Source: Streptomyces glaucescens
Lineage (GTDB): Bacteria; Actinomycetota; Actinomycetes; Streptomycetales; Streptomycetaceae
Length of the DNA stretch: 64,000 bases
Direction of reading: 5' to 3'
Assembly: GCF_000761215.1 (NCBI RefSeq)
Contig: NZ_CP009438.1
Coordinates: 2,127,501-2,191,500 of the forward strand
Part shown: positions 9,218 through 19,500 of the stretch, piece by piece
Numbering within the stretch: the first letter of the stretch is position 1
How the letters are laid out: every line of letters starts with the position of its first letter
Translations under genes and position numbers: made by a program
Notes under the pieces: generated by a model
The model's database searches: none
Seen by the model: only the letters and a program-made list of their open reading frames with translations
Told to the model about the DNA's origin: nothing

Positions 9218-10327
9218 ATGGAGAACATACTCCGCCCACTGATCGTGGTCGGCGGCTCGGTCCTGCTCACCCTGGTGATCGGCTGGGCCACCGACCTGCT
9301 GCTGCGCAGGGCCGACGAACGGCAGAGCGAGACCCCGCTGTGGGACCTGCTGCGCCGCGGCCGCATCCCCTACCAGCTGGTGCTGTGCGCCGCGCTGCTG
9401 AGAGGGTCGTACGACAAGGCGCGGCTGCTCGGTGACCACCGGGCCGGAATCGGCCACTTCCTCACGCTGGTGCTGATCGGCTCGGCCGCCTGGCTGGTGA
9501 TCCGGATCGCGGCCGCGGTCGTCGAGACCTCGTACACCCGGTACGCCCACTCCCGGGCCCGGCGCGACCCCGCGCGGGTGCGCCGGGTGCGCACCCAGGT
9601 GACGCTGATCATGCGGGTGGTCGCGGCGACCGTCGGGGTGGTGGCGGTGGCGGCGATGCTGCTGACCTTCCCCGCCTTCCGCGCCGCGGGCGCCTCGCTG
9701 CTGGCCTCGGCCGGAATCCTGGGCATCGTCGCCGGTGTCGCCGCTCAGTCCACCCTGAGCAACATGTTCGCGGGCTTCCAGATCGCCTTCGGCGACATGG
9801 TGCGCATCGGGGACACGGTCGTCGTGGACGGCCAGTGGGGCACCGTCGAGGAGATCACCCTGACCTATCTGACGGTGCGGACCTGGGACGAGCGCCGCGT
9901 CACCATGCCGGTGTCGTACTTCACCTCGAAGCCGTTCGAGAACTGGTCGCGCGGCACCCCGGAGATGACCGGCGTCGTCTACTGGCACCTGGACCACTCG
10001 GCCCCGGTGGAGGCGATGCGCGACAAGCTCCGCGACCTGCTGCGCGAGTGCCCCGCCTGGGACGGACGCGCCTACGACCTCTCGGTCACCGACACCACGC
10101 CCAACACCATGGAGGTGCGGGCCCTGATGACCGCGAAGGACGCCGACGACGTCTGGACGGTCCGGGTCGCGGTCCGCGAGCGGATGATCGACTGGCTGGT
10201 CCACGAGCACCCGTACGCCCTGCCCCGGGTCAACACCGCCAGCGCCGACCTGCCGAATCCCCGCTCGTCCCTCGACGGCCCTCCCAGCCGCCGCGCCGTG
10301 GAGACCCCGAGGGCGGACCGGGCCTGA
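9218..10327 (+). CDS. MscS-family mechanosensitive channel
   Basis: A 369-residue small-conductance mechanosensitive channel homologue of the plasma membrane, opened by membrane tension during osmotic downshift. Hydrophobic segments lie near residues 5-25, 48-64, 80-106 and 128-190. The pore-lining MscS signature is a Gly/Ala-rich stretch (ASAGILGIVAGVAAQSTLSN) followed by GFQIAFGDMVRIGD and the beta domain. The C-terminal 40 residues are variable and basic. ATG 9218 is followed directly by the first hydrophobic helix. The stop is only 7 nt from the convergent antiporter stop, so the two messages must end in a shared, compact region. Confidence 0.93.
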   Translation: MENILRPLIVVGGSVLLTLVIGWATDLLLRRADERQSETPLWDLLRRGRIPYQLVLCAALLRGSYDKARLLGDHRAGIGHFLTLVLIGSAAWLVIRIAAAVVETSYTRYAHSRARRDPARVRRVRTQVTLIMRVVAATVGVVAVAAMLLTFPAFRAAGASLLASAGILGIVAGVAAQSTLSNMFAGFQIAFGDMVRIGDTVVVDGQWGTVEEITLTYLTVRTWDERRVTMPVSYFTSKPFENWSRGTPEMTGVVYWHLDHSAPVEAMRDKLRDLLRECPAWDGRAYDLSVTDTTPNTMEVRALMTAKDADDVWTVRVAVRERMIDWLVHEHPYALPRVNTASADLPNPRSSLDGPPSRRAVETPRADRA

Positions 10328-10334
10328 GCGGTGC

Positions 10335-11918
10335 TCAGCGCAGGCTGCGCACGTCGAGCTGGCGCAGCACCCGGTCCACCACCTCGGGGTCCGCCCCGGC
10401 CTCGCTGCGCGCCGCCAGCACCTCGTGCCGGGCGGCGCTCAGCATCTCCCCCTCGATCCGGCGCACCCGCTTCAGCCGCTTCACCCGCTGCGCGTGCGCC
10501 TCCATCCGCTCCTCCTCCCCCATGTCCGGGCTGATCCGCACCCCGATCTCGAAGGCGCGCCGCAGCATCCGCTCGGACAGCTCCTCCGGCAGTTCCTCGA
10601 CCTGCTCGATCTCCCGCAGCCGCCGCTTGGCGGCCTTCGCGGCCCGCACCGCCAGCGTCTTCTCGAACTCCTTCTCCCGCTCGGTGTCCGCGCGCACCCC
10701 GAGCCGCCTCACCAGCCACGGCAGCGTCAGCCCCTGGAGCACCAGCGTCGCCATGATCACGCCGAACGCGATGAAGACGATCTCGTCCCGGTCGGGGAAC
10801 GGCGACCCGTCCTCCGTCTTCAGCGGGATGGCCAGCGCCAGCGCCACCGAGGCCACGCCCCGCATCCCCGACCACCACATGACGACGGTCTCCCGCCAGC
10901 TCATGGGGATGTCCTCGTAGTCGCGCCGCGCGTGCAGCCGTTTGGTCAGCCAGGTCGCGGGCAGCAGCCACAGCAGCCGTACGAGGACCACGACGCCCGC
11001 GACGGCCGCCGCCCAGCCCAGCATCTCGCCCCACCGACCGGAGGCCGTGCGGATCGCGTTGTGCAGTTCCAGGCCGATCAGCCCGAAGGCGACCCCGGTG
11101 ACCAGGGTGTCGACGACGTCCCAGAAGGTGTGCCCGGCGAGCCGGGTCATGACGTCGTCGGCGTCGGTGGCGTACTCGGCGAGGAACAGCGCGGCGGTCA
11201 GCACGGCGAGCACCCCGGAGCCGTGCAGTTCCTCGGCCAGCACATAGGCGGCGTACGGCACCAGCAGGGTGAGCCCGATCTGCAGGGTGGGGTCGCCCAG
11301 CAGGTCCATCAGCTTGTTCGCGCCCCAGCCGAGCACGAGTCCCACCGCGACCGCGACCACGGCGGACAGCACCAGGTCGGCCCCGGCCGACCAGGCCGAG
11401 AAGGTGCCGCCGACCACGGCGGTGATCGCCACGTGGTAGAGCACGATGGCCGTCACATCGTTGAAGAGCCCCTCGCCCTCCAGGATGGACACCAGCCGGC
11501 GCGGCAGTCCGAGCTGTCCGGCGACGGCGGTCGCGGCGACCGGGTCGGGCGGCGCCACCAGCGCGCCGAGGGCCAGGGCGGCGGCGATCGGCAGCCCGGG
11601 CACGATGGCGTGGGCGACGAAGCCCACACAGAACATCGTGACGAACACCAGCGCCACGGCGAGCAGGAAGATCGGCCGTTTGTTCGCCGCGAACTGCCGC
11701 CAGGAGGTGCGCCGTACGGCCGCGTAGAGCAGCGGCGGCAGCAGGAGCGGCAGGATCAGCTCCGGCGGGATGTCGACGTTCGGCACGAAGTCCAGCAGCG
11801 CCAGGACGATGCCGAGCAGCGTCATCAGCACCGGTGCGGGGACACCCAGCCGGTCCCCGACCGGGACGCTCACGACGGCCCCGAGCAACAGGACGAACAA
11901 CAGGGCCAGCTGGTCCAC
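10335..11918 (-). CDS. Na+/H+ antiporter, CPA1 family
   Basis: A 527-residue monovalent cation:proton antiporter with about 12 membrane segments in the first 410 residues. Family signatures are the APPDPVAATAVA ion-binding motif near residue 150 and the LEGEGLFNDVTAIVLY block near residue 173. A cytoplasmic tail of about 110 charged residues, rich in Glu/Arg helices, follows and probably regulates activity or dimerises. GTG 11918 begins directly at the first helix. The role is sodium and pH homeostasis, as known for the family. Exact ion preference cannot be read from sequence. It is convergent with the MscS gene 7 nt away. Confidence 0.93.
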   Translation of the reverse strand: MDQLALLFVLLLGAVVSVPVGDRLGVPAPVLMTLLGIVLALLDFVPNVDIPPELILPLLLPPLLYAAVRRTSWRQFAANKRPIFLLAVALVFVTMFCVGFVAHAIVPGLPIAAALALGALVAPPDPVAATAVAGQLGLPRRLVSILEGEGLFNDVTAIVLYHVAITAVVGGTFSAWSAGADLVLSAVVAVAVGLVLGWGANKLMDLLGDPTLQIGLTLLVPYAAYVLAEELHGSGVLAVLTAALFLAEYATDADDVMTRLAGHTFWDVVDTLVTGVAFGLIGLELHNAIRTASGRWGEMLGWAAAVAGVVVLVRLLWLLPATWLTKRLHARRDYEDIPMSWRETVVMWWSGMRGVASVALALAIPLKTEDGSPFPDRDEIVFIAFGVIMATLVLQGLTLPWLVRRLGVRADTEREKEFEKTLAVRAAKAAKRRLREIEQVEELPEELSERMLRRAFEIGVRISPDMGEEERMEAHAQRVKRLKRVRRIEGEMLSAARHEVLAARSEAGADPEVVDRVLRQLDVRSLR

Positions 11919-11987
11919 GCGCGGCGCTCCGACAGGTCTAGGTGATCAGGACCCCCCTGATACCCACCCTGCCATGGAGCACCCGTG

Positions 11988-12467
11988 CTACAGGGAGCGC
12001 CGCATCGCCTGGTGCGGAATCCCCGCCTCCAGGTACTCCGGACCGTAGGCCTCGTACCCCAGCCGCCGGTAGAAACCCAGCGCCTGCGTCTGCGCGTGCA
12101 GGTCCACCGCCGCGAGCCCCCGCGCGCGGGCCGTGTCCTCGATCGCCCGGACCAGCGCCGCACCGACGCCGAGTCCGCGCGCCTCCCGGACGACCGCCAG
12201 CCGCCCCAGGGAGCCCACCGCCGGATCGCCGCCGGTCCGCTCCGCGGCCGCCACCCCGTACAGCAGCCGCCCGGTGCCCAGCGGCACCCCGTCCGCCCGC
12301 ACGGCGAGCACGTGCAGCGCGCCGGCGTCGTACGCGTCGTACTCGATGTCCTCCGGAACGCCCTGCTCGGCGACGAAGACCTGCTTGCGCACCGTGAAGC
12401 ACGCCTCGCGGTCGGCGTCCTCCTCGGCGACCCGGACGGCGTACGACGGCGCGGCCAGCCCGGTCAT
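11988..12467 (-). CDS. GNAT-family N-acetyltransferase
   Basis: A 159-residue acetyl-CoA-dependent acetyltransferase of the ElaA/YjcF-like type. The acetyl-CoA pyrophosphate loop is seen as [16 protein letters not shown] (Q/RxxGxG/A). The ending [20 protein letters not shown] is typical of this subgroup. The acceptor is unknown. ATG 12467 overlaps the rluD stop in an ATGA (12464-12467), so the two are translationally coupled and form one operon. The longer open frame in this region is out of register with the family and antisense to nothing useful; the start given matches the fold. Confidence 0.9.
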   Translation of the reverse strand: MTGLAAPSYAVRVAEEDADREACFTVRKQVFVAEQGVPEDIEYDAYDAGALHVLAVRADGVPLGTGRLLYGVAAAERTGGDPAVGSLGRLAVVREARGLGVGAALVRAIEDTARARGLAAVDLHAQTQALGFYRRLGYEAYGPEYLEAGIPHQAMRRSL

Positions 12468-13408
12468 CCGTAGGTCTCCTCGCGGACCTGGTCCAGCGCC
12501 GAGCGGAGGTCCTCGGGGTAGTCGCAGGCGAACTCGACCCACTCGCCGCTGCCCGGATGCTCGAAGCCCAGCCGGACGGCGTGCAGCCACTGCCGGGTCA
12601 GGCGCAGCCGCTTGGCGAGCGTCGGGTCGGCCCCGTAGGTCAGGTCGCCGACGCAGGGGTGGCGGTGCGCGGCCATGTGGACGCGGATCTGGTGGGTGCG
12701 GCCGGTCTCCAGCTTCACATCGAGCAGAGACGCCGCGCGGAACGCCTCGATCAGGTCGTAGTGCGTGACGGAGGGCTTGCCCTCGGCGGTGACCGCCCAC
12801 TTGTAGTCGTGGTTCGGGTGACGGCCGATCGGCGCGTCGATGGTGCCGCTGGTCGGGTCCGGGTGGCCCTGCACGAGCGTGTGGTACCGCTTGTCGACCG
12901 TGCGCTCCTTGAACTGGCGCTTCAGCGACGTGTACGCGTACTCCGACTTCGCCACCACCATCAGCCCCGACGTGCCGACGTCCAGCCGGTGCACGATGCC
13001 CTGGCGCTCGGCGGCGCCGGAGGTCGAGATCCGGTACCCCGCCGCGGCCAGACCGCCGATGACGGTCGGCCCGGTCCAGCCGGGGCTCGGGTGGGCGGCG
13101 ACGCCGACCGGCTTCACGATGACGACCACGTCATCGTCGTCGTGCACGATCTCCATGCCCTCGACCGGCTCGGCCACCACCTGCACCGGCGCGGCGGCCT
13201 GCGGCATCTCGACCTCCAGCCAGGCGCCGCCGTGCACCCGCTCGGACTTGCCGACCACCGTGCCGTCGACCAGCACCTTGCCCGCCGCGGCCAGCTCCGC
13301 GGCCTTCGTACGGGAGAAGCCGAACATGCGGGAGATGGCGGCGTCGACGCGCTCGCCCTCCAGACCGTCGGGCACGGGCAGGGTACGGATCTCGGGAATC
13401 GTGCTCAC
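12464..13408 (-). CDS. rluD: 23S rRNA pseudouridine synthase, RluD/RluA family
   Basis: A 314-residue pseudouridine synthase. An N-terminal S4 RNA-binding domain (about residues 18-75) is followed by the catalytic domain with HRLDVGTSG, where D143 is the nucleophile. Downstream blocks KRYHTLVQG and [14 protein letters not shown] are family hallmarks. It isomerises uridines in 23S rRNA helix 69 by analogy with RluD. The exact site is an inference. It starts at GTG 13408, 57 nt after lspA, and overlaps the GNAT gene by 4 nt. The lspA-rluD linkage is common across bacteria and suggests one transcript with lspA. Confidence 0.95.
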   Translation of the reverse strand: MSTIPEIRTLPVPDGLEGERVDAAISRMFGFSRTKAAELAAAGKVLVDGTVVGKSERVHGGAWLEVEMPQAAAPVQVVAEPVEGMEIVHDDDDVVVIVKPVGVAAHPSPGWTGPTVIGGLAAAGYRISTSGAAERQGIVHRLDVGTSGLMVVAKSEYAYTSLKRQFKERTVDKRYHTLVQGHPDPTSGTIDAPIGRHPNHDYKWAVTAEGKPSVTHYDLIEAFRAASLLDVKLETGRTHQIRVHMAAHRHPCVGDLTYGADPTLAKRLRLTRQWLHAVRLGFEHPGSGEWVEFACDYPEDLRSALDQVREETYG

Positions 13409-13465
13409 CCGTCGAGTATGCCGGACCGGCCCGGCACATCCGTACGCGGTGCTCGGTCCCGGTGC

Positions 13466-14086
13466 TCAGTCCCGGTGGACGGTCCCGTCCGGGTCCAGGC
13501 CCCTGAAGGACAGCAGCACGATCAGGATCCCGCCGCACACGATCGCCGAGTCGGCCAGGTTGAAGACGGCGAAGTGCTTGGGCGCGATGAAGTCCACCAC
13601 CGCGCCCTGGAAGACGCCCGGCGAGCGGAAGATGCGGTCCGTGAGGTTGCCGAGCGCGCCGCCGAGCAGCAGGCCGAGCGCGACCGCCCAGGGCAGGCTG
13701 TACAGCTTGCGGGCGAGGCGGGCGATCACCACGATCACGGCCGCCGCGATCACCGTGAAGATCACGGTGAAGGCCTCGCCGAAGCCGAAGGCCGCGCCCG
13801 CGTTGCGGATCGCCTCGAAGCGCAGCCACTCGCCGACGACCTCGATCGGCTCCTGGTGCTCCAGCTTCTCGACCACGATCATCTTGCTGACCAGGTCGAG
13901 CAGGTAGGCGAGCGCGGCGACCGCGAACAGCACGGCGATCCGCCGCCTGCCGCGGGGCCGCTCGGGGGCGGCCCCGGACTCGGCGCCGCCCTCGCCGCTC
14001 TCGTCGCCGCCGGGCCGCTCCGGCTCCCCGGCCCGGGCCGCGTCCGAATCGTCCGGCGTACCGATGATGCGCTCCGCCTCTGCCAC
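13466..14086 (-). CDS. lspA: Lipoprotein signal peptidase II
   Basis: A 206-residue membrane aspartic protease that removes signal peptides from diacylglyceryl-modified prolipoproteins. A charged, low-complexity N-terminal extension of about 48 residues precedes four membrane helices. The two catalytic aspartates lie in the conserved blocks NLTDRIFR and FNLADSAI; the family block [10 protein letters not shown] is also present. GTG 14086 is the annotated-style start. The extension has no family match, but the reading frame is continuous and the codon bias looks like coding sequence. It precedes rluD by 57 nt and follows the DksA-like gene by 100 nt. Confidence 0.95.
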   Translation of the reverse strand: MAEAERIIGTPDDSDAARAGEPERPGGDESGEGGAESGAAPERPRGRRRIAVLFAVAALAYLLDLVSKMIVVEKLEHQEPIEVVGEWLRFEAIRNAGAAFGFGEAFTVIFTVIAAAVIVVIARLARKLYSLPWAVALGLLLGGALGNLTDRIFRSPGVFQGAVVDFIAPKHFAVFNLADSAIVCGGILIVLLSFRGLDPDGTVHRD

Positions 14087-14186
14087 GTGAGTCCCTCAAC
14101 CTAGGTGCCTGACTGAGGACGAGGGTACGGCACGCCTTCCGCGCCGATCAGTACCGGCGTTCGGGACGGGCGCCCGGCACCGGTGC

Positions 14187-15932
14187 TCAGTACCGGCGCT
14201 CCTGCTTCTGCTTGCACTCCACGCACAGGGTGGCCCGCGGGAAGGCCTGCATCCTCGCCTTGCCGATCGGCTGCCCGCAGTTCTCGCACAGGCCGTACGT
14301 GCCCGCGTCCAGGCGCTGCAGGGCGCGCTCGGTCTGGATCAGCATCTCGCGCGCGTTCGCGGCCAGGGCCAGTTCGTGCTCGCGGGTGATGTTCTTGGCG
14401 CCGGTGTCCGCCTCGTCGTCCCCCGCGCCGTCCCCGGACTCCCGCATCAGACCGGCCAGTGACGCCTCCGAGGAGGCGATCTCCGTGCTCAACCGGTCCA
14501 GCTCGCTCGACAGCTCGCTGCGGGCCTCCTCGACCTCCTCGGGGGTCCACGGGTCCTCACCGGGGCGTACCGCCAGCTCGCCGGGCTCCGCCGCGGCGGC
14601 GCGCGCCTTCGGAACGGCGGTCTGGGCCGCCGGGGCCGTGCCAGAAGTCTTCTTCGCAACCACCGTCGTGGCTCCCGTCTGCTCCGCGGCCTCGGCCGCG
14701 CCCGCCTTCTTCACCGTGCTCCCGGCCCCGCCCGCGGCCGGACCCTTCGCTCGCCTTCCCCGCCCCCCGGCGCCCCCACGGCCCGGCACGGCCGTGCCGT
14801 CGGCCTGGGGTGCCCCGGCCGCCGCCTTGCCGGCCGCCGTTGTCCTGGCCACCGTTCCCCCGGCGGTGGAGCTCCCGGCCGCCCGGCCGGTGGCCGCGGC
14901 TCCGGCGGCCGGCGCGGGCTCGGCATGGGCCTCCTCGGCCACCGCCCGCCTCGCCGGGGCCCGCCTGGCTGCCGCCTTGTTCGCCGGGGTCTCGTTCACC
15001 AGGGCCTCCTTCGCCGTGGCCTTCTTCGCCGTGGCCTTCTTCGCCGTGGCCTTCTTCGCCGTGGCCTTCTTGGCCACGGACTTCTTCGCGACGGCCTTCC
15101 TGCCCGGCTCCCGCTCGGCCGCCGACCGCGCGGCCGACACACCCCCGGCCGCTCGCTCCCCCGGCGCCCCCGTCGCCACGGCCTTCCCGGCCACGGCCTT
15201 CCCGCCCGCGACCTTCTTTCCCGCGGCCTTCTTGCCCGCGATCTTCTTGGCGGTCGCCTTCTCGGCCGTGCCGTTCTCGGCAACGGCGTCCCTCGCGGTG
15301 GCCGTCCTGGTTGCGTGCTGTGCCACGGGCACCCCGTCGGACGACGCCGCGACACCGGCCTTCCCGGTTGTCGCCTGCCCGGCCGTCGCCTTCCCGGTTG
15401 TCGTCTTCCCGGCCGTCGCCCTCCCGCTGGTCGCCTGTCCCGCCACCGCCTTCCCGGCCGCGGGCTTCCTGACAGCGGCCTTCTTGGCGGACGCTTCCTT
15501 GGCCACGGCCTTTCCGGCGGTGACCTTTCCGGCGGTGACCGCGCCTGTGGCCGCCTTCCCGGCCGCGCCCTCTTTGGTCCCCCGGCTCCCGGCCCCGGCC
15601 CGCTTCACGGCACTCCGCGTCACCGCCGCCTTCCGGGGCGCGGACCGCTTCACCGCGGACTCGCTCGCAGGCTCCCCCTTGCCCGCCGTCCTGCCCGCCG
15701 TCTTCTTGCGCGCCGCCGTCTTCCTCACCGCGCCTCCGGGAGCGGCCGCCTTCCCCGCGCTCCCCTCCCCCGGCGCCGCCGTCACGGCGTCCACCGCACG
15801 CCTCGCGACCGTCCCGCCGGCGGCGCGCGTGCTCTTCTTGCCGCTCACGTCCTTGGCCGCACCGCCGGAAGCGCTGGTGCCTGTGGGCCTGCCCGACGCC
15901 GACTGCTGTACGGCGGTCTTCTTCGCCACCAT
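14187..15932 (-). CDS. DksA/TraR C4 zinc-finger protein with giant Lys/Ala-rich N-terminal tail
   Basis: A 581-residue protein in two parts. Residues 1 to about 450 are low-complexity Ala/Lys/Gly/Thr/Val sequence with many KK and AKKA units, resembling histone H1 or mycobacterial HupB tails. The C-terminal ~130 residues are a DksA/TraR-like coiled coil and a four-cysteine finger (CENCGQPIGKARM ... LCVECK). Similar zinc fingers bind RNA polymerase, while the basic tail probably binds nucleic acid. Both roles are inferences. ATG 15932 is chosen because GAAGGGG lies 8-14 nt upstream; the frame extends further but without coding features. The tail is partly built of 15-bp tandem repeats. It is divergent from ileS. 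Confidence 0.85.
   Translation of the reverse strand: MVAKKTAVQQSASGRPTGTSASGGAAKDVSGKKSTRAAGGTVARRAVDAVTAAPGEGSAGKAAAPGGAVRKTAARKKTAGRTAGKGEPASESAVKRSAPRKAAVTRSAVKRAGAGSRGTKEGAAGKAATGAVTAGKVTAGKAVAKEASAKKAAVRKPAAGKAVAGQATSGRATAGKTTTGKATAGQATTGKAGVAASSDGVPVAQHATRTATARDAVAENGTAEKATAKKIAGKKAAGKKVAGGKAVAGKAVATGAPGERAAGGVSAARSAAEREPGRKAVAKKSVAKKATAKKATAKKATAKKATAKEALVNETPANKAAARRAPARRAVAEEAHAEPAPAAGAAATGRAAGSSTAGGTVARTTAAGKAAAGAPQADGTAVPGRGGAGGRGRRAKGPAAGGAGSTVKKAGAAEAAEQTGATTVVAKKTSGTAPAAQTAVPKARAAAAEPGELAVRPGEDPWTPEEVEEARSELSSELDRLSTEIASSEASLAGLMRESGDGAGDDEADTGAKNITREHELALAANAREMLIQTERALQRLDAGTYGLCENCGQPIGKARMQAFPRATLCVECKQKQERRY
15001..15075 (-). repeat. 15-bp tandem repeats encoding KKATA units
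   Basis: Five consecutive 15-bp units based on GTGGCCTTCTTCGCC. Units at 15016, 15031 and 15046 are identical, the one at 15061 has one change, and the one at 15001 is diverged. They are in frame within the DksA-like gene and encode repeated Ala-Thr-Ala-Lys-Lys. Looser copies of related units continue at 15370-15450 and 15515-15542. Confidence 0.85.
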
Positions 15933-15962
15933 GGCCGCGGCCCCTTCACATATTGTGATCTT

Positions 15963-15977
15963 GCACGCGAATCGTGC
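15963..15977. promoter_or_regulatory. Small inverted repeat upstream of the DksA-like gene
   Basis: GCACG (15963-15967) and CGTGC (15973-15977) flank CGAAT, 31 nt upstream of the ATG and next to the AT-rich ACAATATGTG segment, an unusual AT island here. It could be an operator or a leader hairpin. No regulator is recognised. Confidence 0.3.
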
Positions 15978-16207
15978 TGGGACGATAAATCGACTTGAGT
16001 CCCGCGGCAACGGGGCACGCCGCCCGATCCGCCCGCCCCACGACCCCCGCGTGACCGGCATGCATGCGTTGTGCCCAGCTCCCCGCGGGGTATGCCGCCG
16101 AGCCCGACTTCCGCGGATCCCGAGCGCCGCGTGTGCCCGTTCGGGTCACGCCGGGTGCCGCACCGGGCCCGCCGCAAAACCGGTCGGCCGCTGTCCCCGG
16201 GGCGCCG

Positions 16208-16213
16208 TACACT
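16208..16213 (+). promoter_or_regulatory. Candidate -10 element for ileS
   Basis: TACACT matches the Streptomyces vegetative -10 consensus and would start RNA near 16220, just before the T-box leader. No good -35 hexamer is seen 17 nt upstream. Confidence 0.5.
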
Positions 16214-16227
16214 GGGCGGAGCGAAAA

Positions 16228-16524
16228 GCGTGGATGGGGACGAGTAGCGGCGTACGCAGCCCACAGCGACCCGGGGACGGTGGAAGCCCGGGGGCGAGCG
16301 CGACGTGAAGATCACCCCGGAGCCGCCGGAAGAAAGCCGCCGCCCAGAGCGGTGGCCAGTAGAACCGGCATCGCGACCCCAATGAGGGGGCTCGCCGAGG
16401 CAAGGACCCGCCCCGGAGAGCCAAGGAGGGTGGTACCGCGGGAGCGCGCCGAAGACGGCGTAGACAAGACGTAGCTCTCGTCCCTCCGACGGAAGGCAGC
16501 AAGTCCGCCGGAGGAAGATCGCTG
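16228..16524 (+). promoter_or_regulatory. T-box riboswitch (isoleucine), translational type
   Basis: The leader senses uncharged tRNA-Ile. Stem I can close by CCGGGG (16271-16276) with CCCCGG (16315-16320), placing the specifier codon ATC (Ile) at 16311-16313 on the 3' side, followed by A as usual. The conserved T-box core AGGGTGGTACCGCGGG is at 16427-16442. In one state CCTCCGACGG (16483-16492) pairs with CCGCCGGAGG (16505-16514), covering the ileS ribosome binding site. In the other, GGAGGG (16425-16430) pairs with CCCTCC (16482-16487) and frees it. No U-run terminator is seen, so control is of translation, as known for actinobacterial ileS. Confidence 0.95.
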
Positions 16525-19500
16525 ATGACGACAGCGCCGACGTACCGCCAGGTGCCCGCTCAGGTCGACCTGCCCGCGCTCGAGCACGCCGTGCTCGACT
16601 TCTGGCGCGAGCAGAAGATCTTTGCCAAGAGCCTGGAGCAGTCCCAGGGCCGCCCCGAGTGGGTGTTCTACGAGGGCCCGCCCACCGCCAACGGCATGCC
16701 CGGCGCCCACCACATCGAGGCGCGCGTCTTCAAGGACGTCTTCCCCCGCTTCCGCACCATGCGCGGCTACCACGTGGCCCGCAAGGCGGGCTGGGACTGC
16801 CACGGGCTGCCGGTCGAGCTGGCGGTCGAGAAGGAGCTCGGGTTCTCCGGCAAGCAGGACATCGAGGCGTTCGGCATCGCCGAGTTCAACGCCAGGTGCC
16901 GGGAGTCCGTGCTCCGCCACACCGACGCCTTCGCCGAGCTGACGACCCGCATGGGCTACTGGGTCGACCTCGACGACGCCTACGTCACGATGGACCCCGA
17001 GTACATCGAGTCGGTCTGGTGGTCGCTGAAGGAGATCTTCAACAAGGGACTCCTGGTCCAGGACCACCGCGTCGCCCCCTGGTGTCCCCGCTGCGGCACC
17101 GGCCTGTCCGACCACGAGCTGGCACAGGGCTACGAGACGGTCGTCGACCCGTCGGTCTACGTCCGCTTCCCGCTGACCTCCGGCCCGCTGGCCGGCGAGG
17201 CCGCCCTGCTGGTGTGGACGACCACCCCGTGGACCCTGGTGTCCAACACGGCCGTGGCCGCCCACCCCGAGGTCACCTACGTCGTCGCCACGAACGGCGA
17301 GGAGAAGCTGGTCGTCGCCGAGCCGCTGGTCGCCAAGGCGCTCGGCGAGGGCTGGGAGACCACCGGCCAGTCCTTCACCGGCGCCGAGATGGAGCGCTGG
17401 ACGTACCAGCGCCCGTTCGAACTGGTGGCGTTCCCGGCCGAGGCGCACTTCGTGGTCAACGCCGACTACGTCACCACCGAGGACGGCACGGGTCTGGTCC
17501 ACCAGTCCCCCGCCTTCGGTGAGGACGACCTCAAGGTCTGCCGCTCCTACGGCCTGCCGATGGTGAACCCGGTCCGCCAGGACGGCACCTTCGAGGAGGA
17601 CCTGCCCCTGGTGGGCGGCGTCTTCTTCAAGAAGGCCGACGAGGCACTCACCGAGGACCTCGGCGCGCGCGGTCTGCTCTTCAAGCACCTGCCGTACGAG
17701 CACAGCTACCCGCACTGCTGGCGCTGCCACACCGCGCTGCTCTACTACGCGCAGCCCTCCTGGTACATCCGTACGACGGCCGTCAAGGACCGCCTGCTCC
17801 AGGAGAACGAGAAGACCAACTGGTTCCCGGACACGGTCAAGCACGGCCGCTTCGGCGACTGGCTGAACAACAACATCGACTGGGCGCTCTCCCGCAACCG
17901 CTACTGGGGCACCCCGCTGCCGATCTGGCGCTGCGAGGAGGGCCACCTCACCTGCGTCGGCTCCCGCGCGGAGCTGTCCGAGCTGACCGGCACCGACCAG
18001 TCGGACCTCGACCCGCACCGCCCGTTCATCGACGACGTCACCTTCACCTGCCCCGACGAGGGCTGCTCCCGCGAAGCGGTGCGCGTGCCCGAGGTCATCG
18101 ACGCCTGGTACGACTCGGGGTCGATGCCGTTCGCGCAGTGGGGCTACCCGTACAAGAACAAGGAGCTGTTCGAGAGCCGGTACCCGGCGCAGTTCATCTC
18201 CGAGGCCATCGACCAGACCCGCGGCTGGTTCTACACGCTGATGGCGGTCGGCACGCTCGTCTTCGACAAGTCGTCGTACGAGAACGTCGTCTGCCTCGGC
18301 CACATCCTCGCCGAGGACGGCCGGAAGATGTCCAAGCACCTGGGCAACATCCTCCAGCCGATCCCGCTGATGGACCAGCACGGCGCGGACGCGGTCCGCT
18401 GGTTCATGGCGGCCGGCGGCTCCCCGTGGGCGGCCCGCCGGGTGGGTCACGGCACCATCCAGGAGGTCGTCCGCAAGACGCTCCTCACCTACTGGAACAC
18501 CGTCGCCTTCCAGGCCCTGTACGCGCGCACGTCGAACTGGGCGCCGTCCGCGGCGGACCCGGCCCCGGCCGACCGCCCGCTGCTGGACCGCTGGCTGCTC
18601 AGCGAGCTCCACGCCCTCACCGACCAGGTGACCCAGGCGCTGGAGGCGTACGACACCCAGCGCGCCGGCAAGCTGCTGTCGGCGTTCGTCGACGACCTGT
18701 CGAACTGGTACGTCCGCCGCTCCCGCCGCCGCTTCTGGCAGGGCGACAAGGCCGCGCTGCGCACCCTGCACGAGGTCGTCGAGACGGTCACCAGGCTGAT
18801 GGCGCCGCTGACCCCGTTCATCACCGAGCGGGTCTGGCAGGACCTGATCGTCCCCGTCACCCCGGGCGCGCCCGAGTCGGTGCACCTGTCGTCGTGGCCG
18901 GAGGCGGACCTCGGCGCGATCGACCCGGAACTGTCGCGGCAGATGGTGCTGGTGCGCCGGCTGGTGGAGCTGGGGCGCGCGACCCGCGCCGAGTCGGGCG
19001 TCAAGACCCGTCAGCCGCTGAAGCGCGCGCTGATCGCGGCGACCGGCTTCGAGGCGCTCGACCGCGAGCTGCACACCCAGATCACCGAGGAGCTGAACGT
19101 CGAGTCGCTCGCGTCGCTGAGCGAGGTCGGCGGCTCCCTGGTCGACACGACGGCCAAGGCCAACTTCCGTGCTCTCGGCAAGCGGTTCGGCAAGCGGGTG
19201 CAGGACGTCGCCAAGGCGATCGCCGAGGCCGACGCGGCGGCGCTGTCGCTGGCGCTGCGCGAGGGCAACGCCTCCGTGGAGGTCGACGGCGAGACGATCA
19301 CCCTGGCCCCGGACGAGGTGATCGTCACCGAGACGCCGCGCGAGGGCTGGTCGGTGGCGTCCGACGCGGGTGCCACGGTCGCCCTGGACCTGGAGATCAC
19401 CGAGGAGCTGCGCCAGGCCGGTCTCGCCCGTGACGCGATCCGGCTGATCCAGGAGGCCCGCAAGAACAGCGGCCTCGACGTGGCCGACCGGATCGCGCTG

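Noticed and set aside
15001..15542. CRISPR or non-coding tandem repeat
   Set aside because: Units are 15 bp with no spacers and stay in frame within a Lys/Ala-rich coding region.
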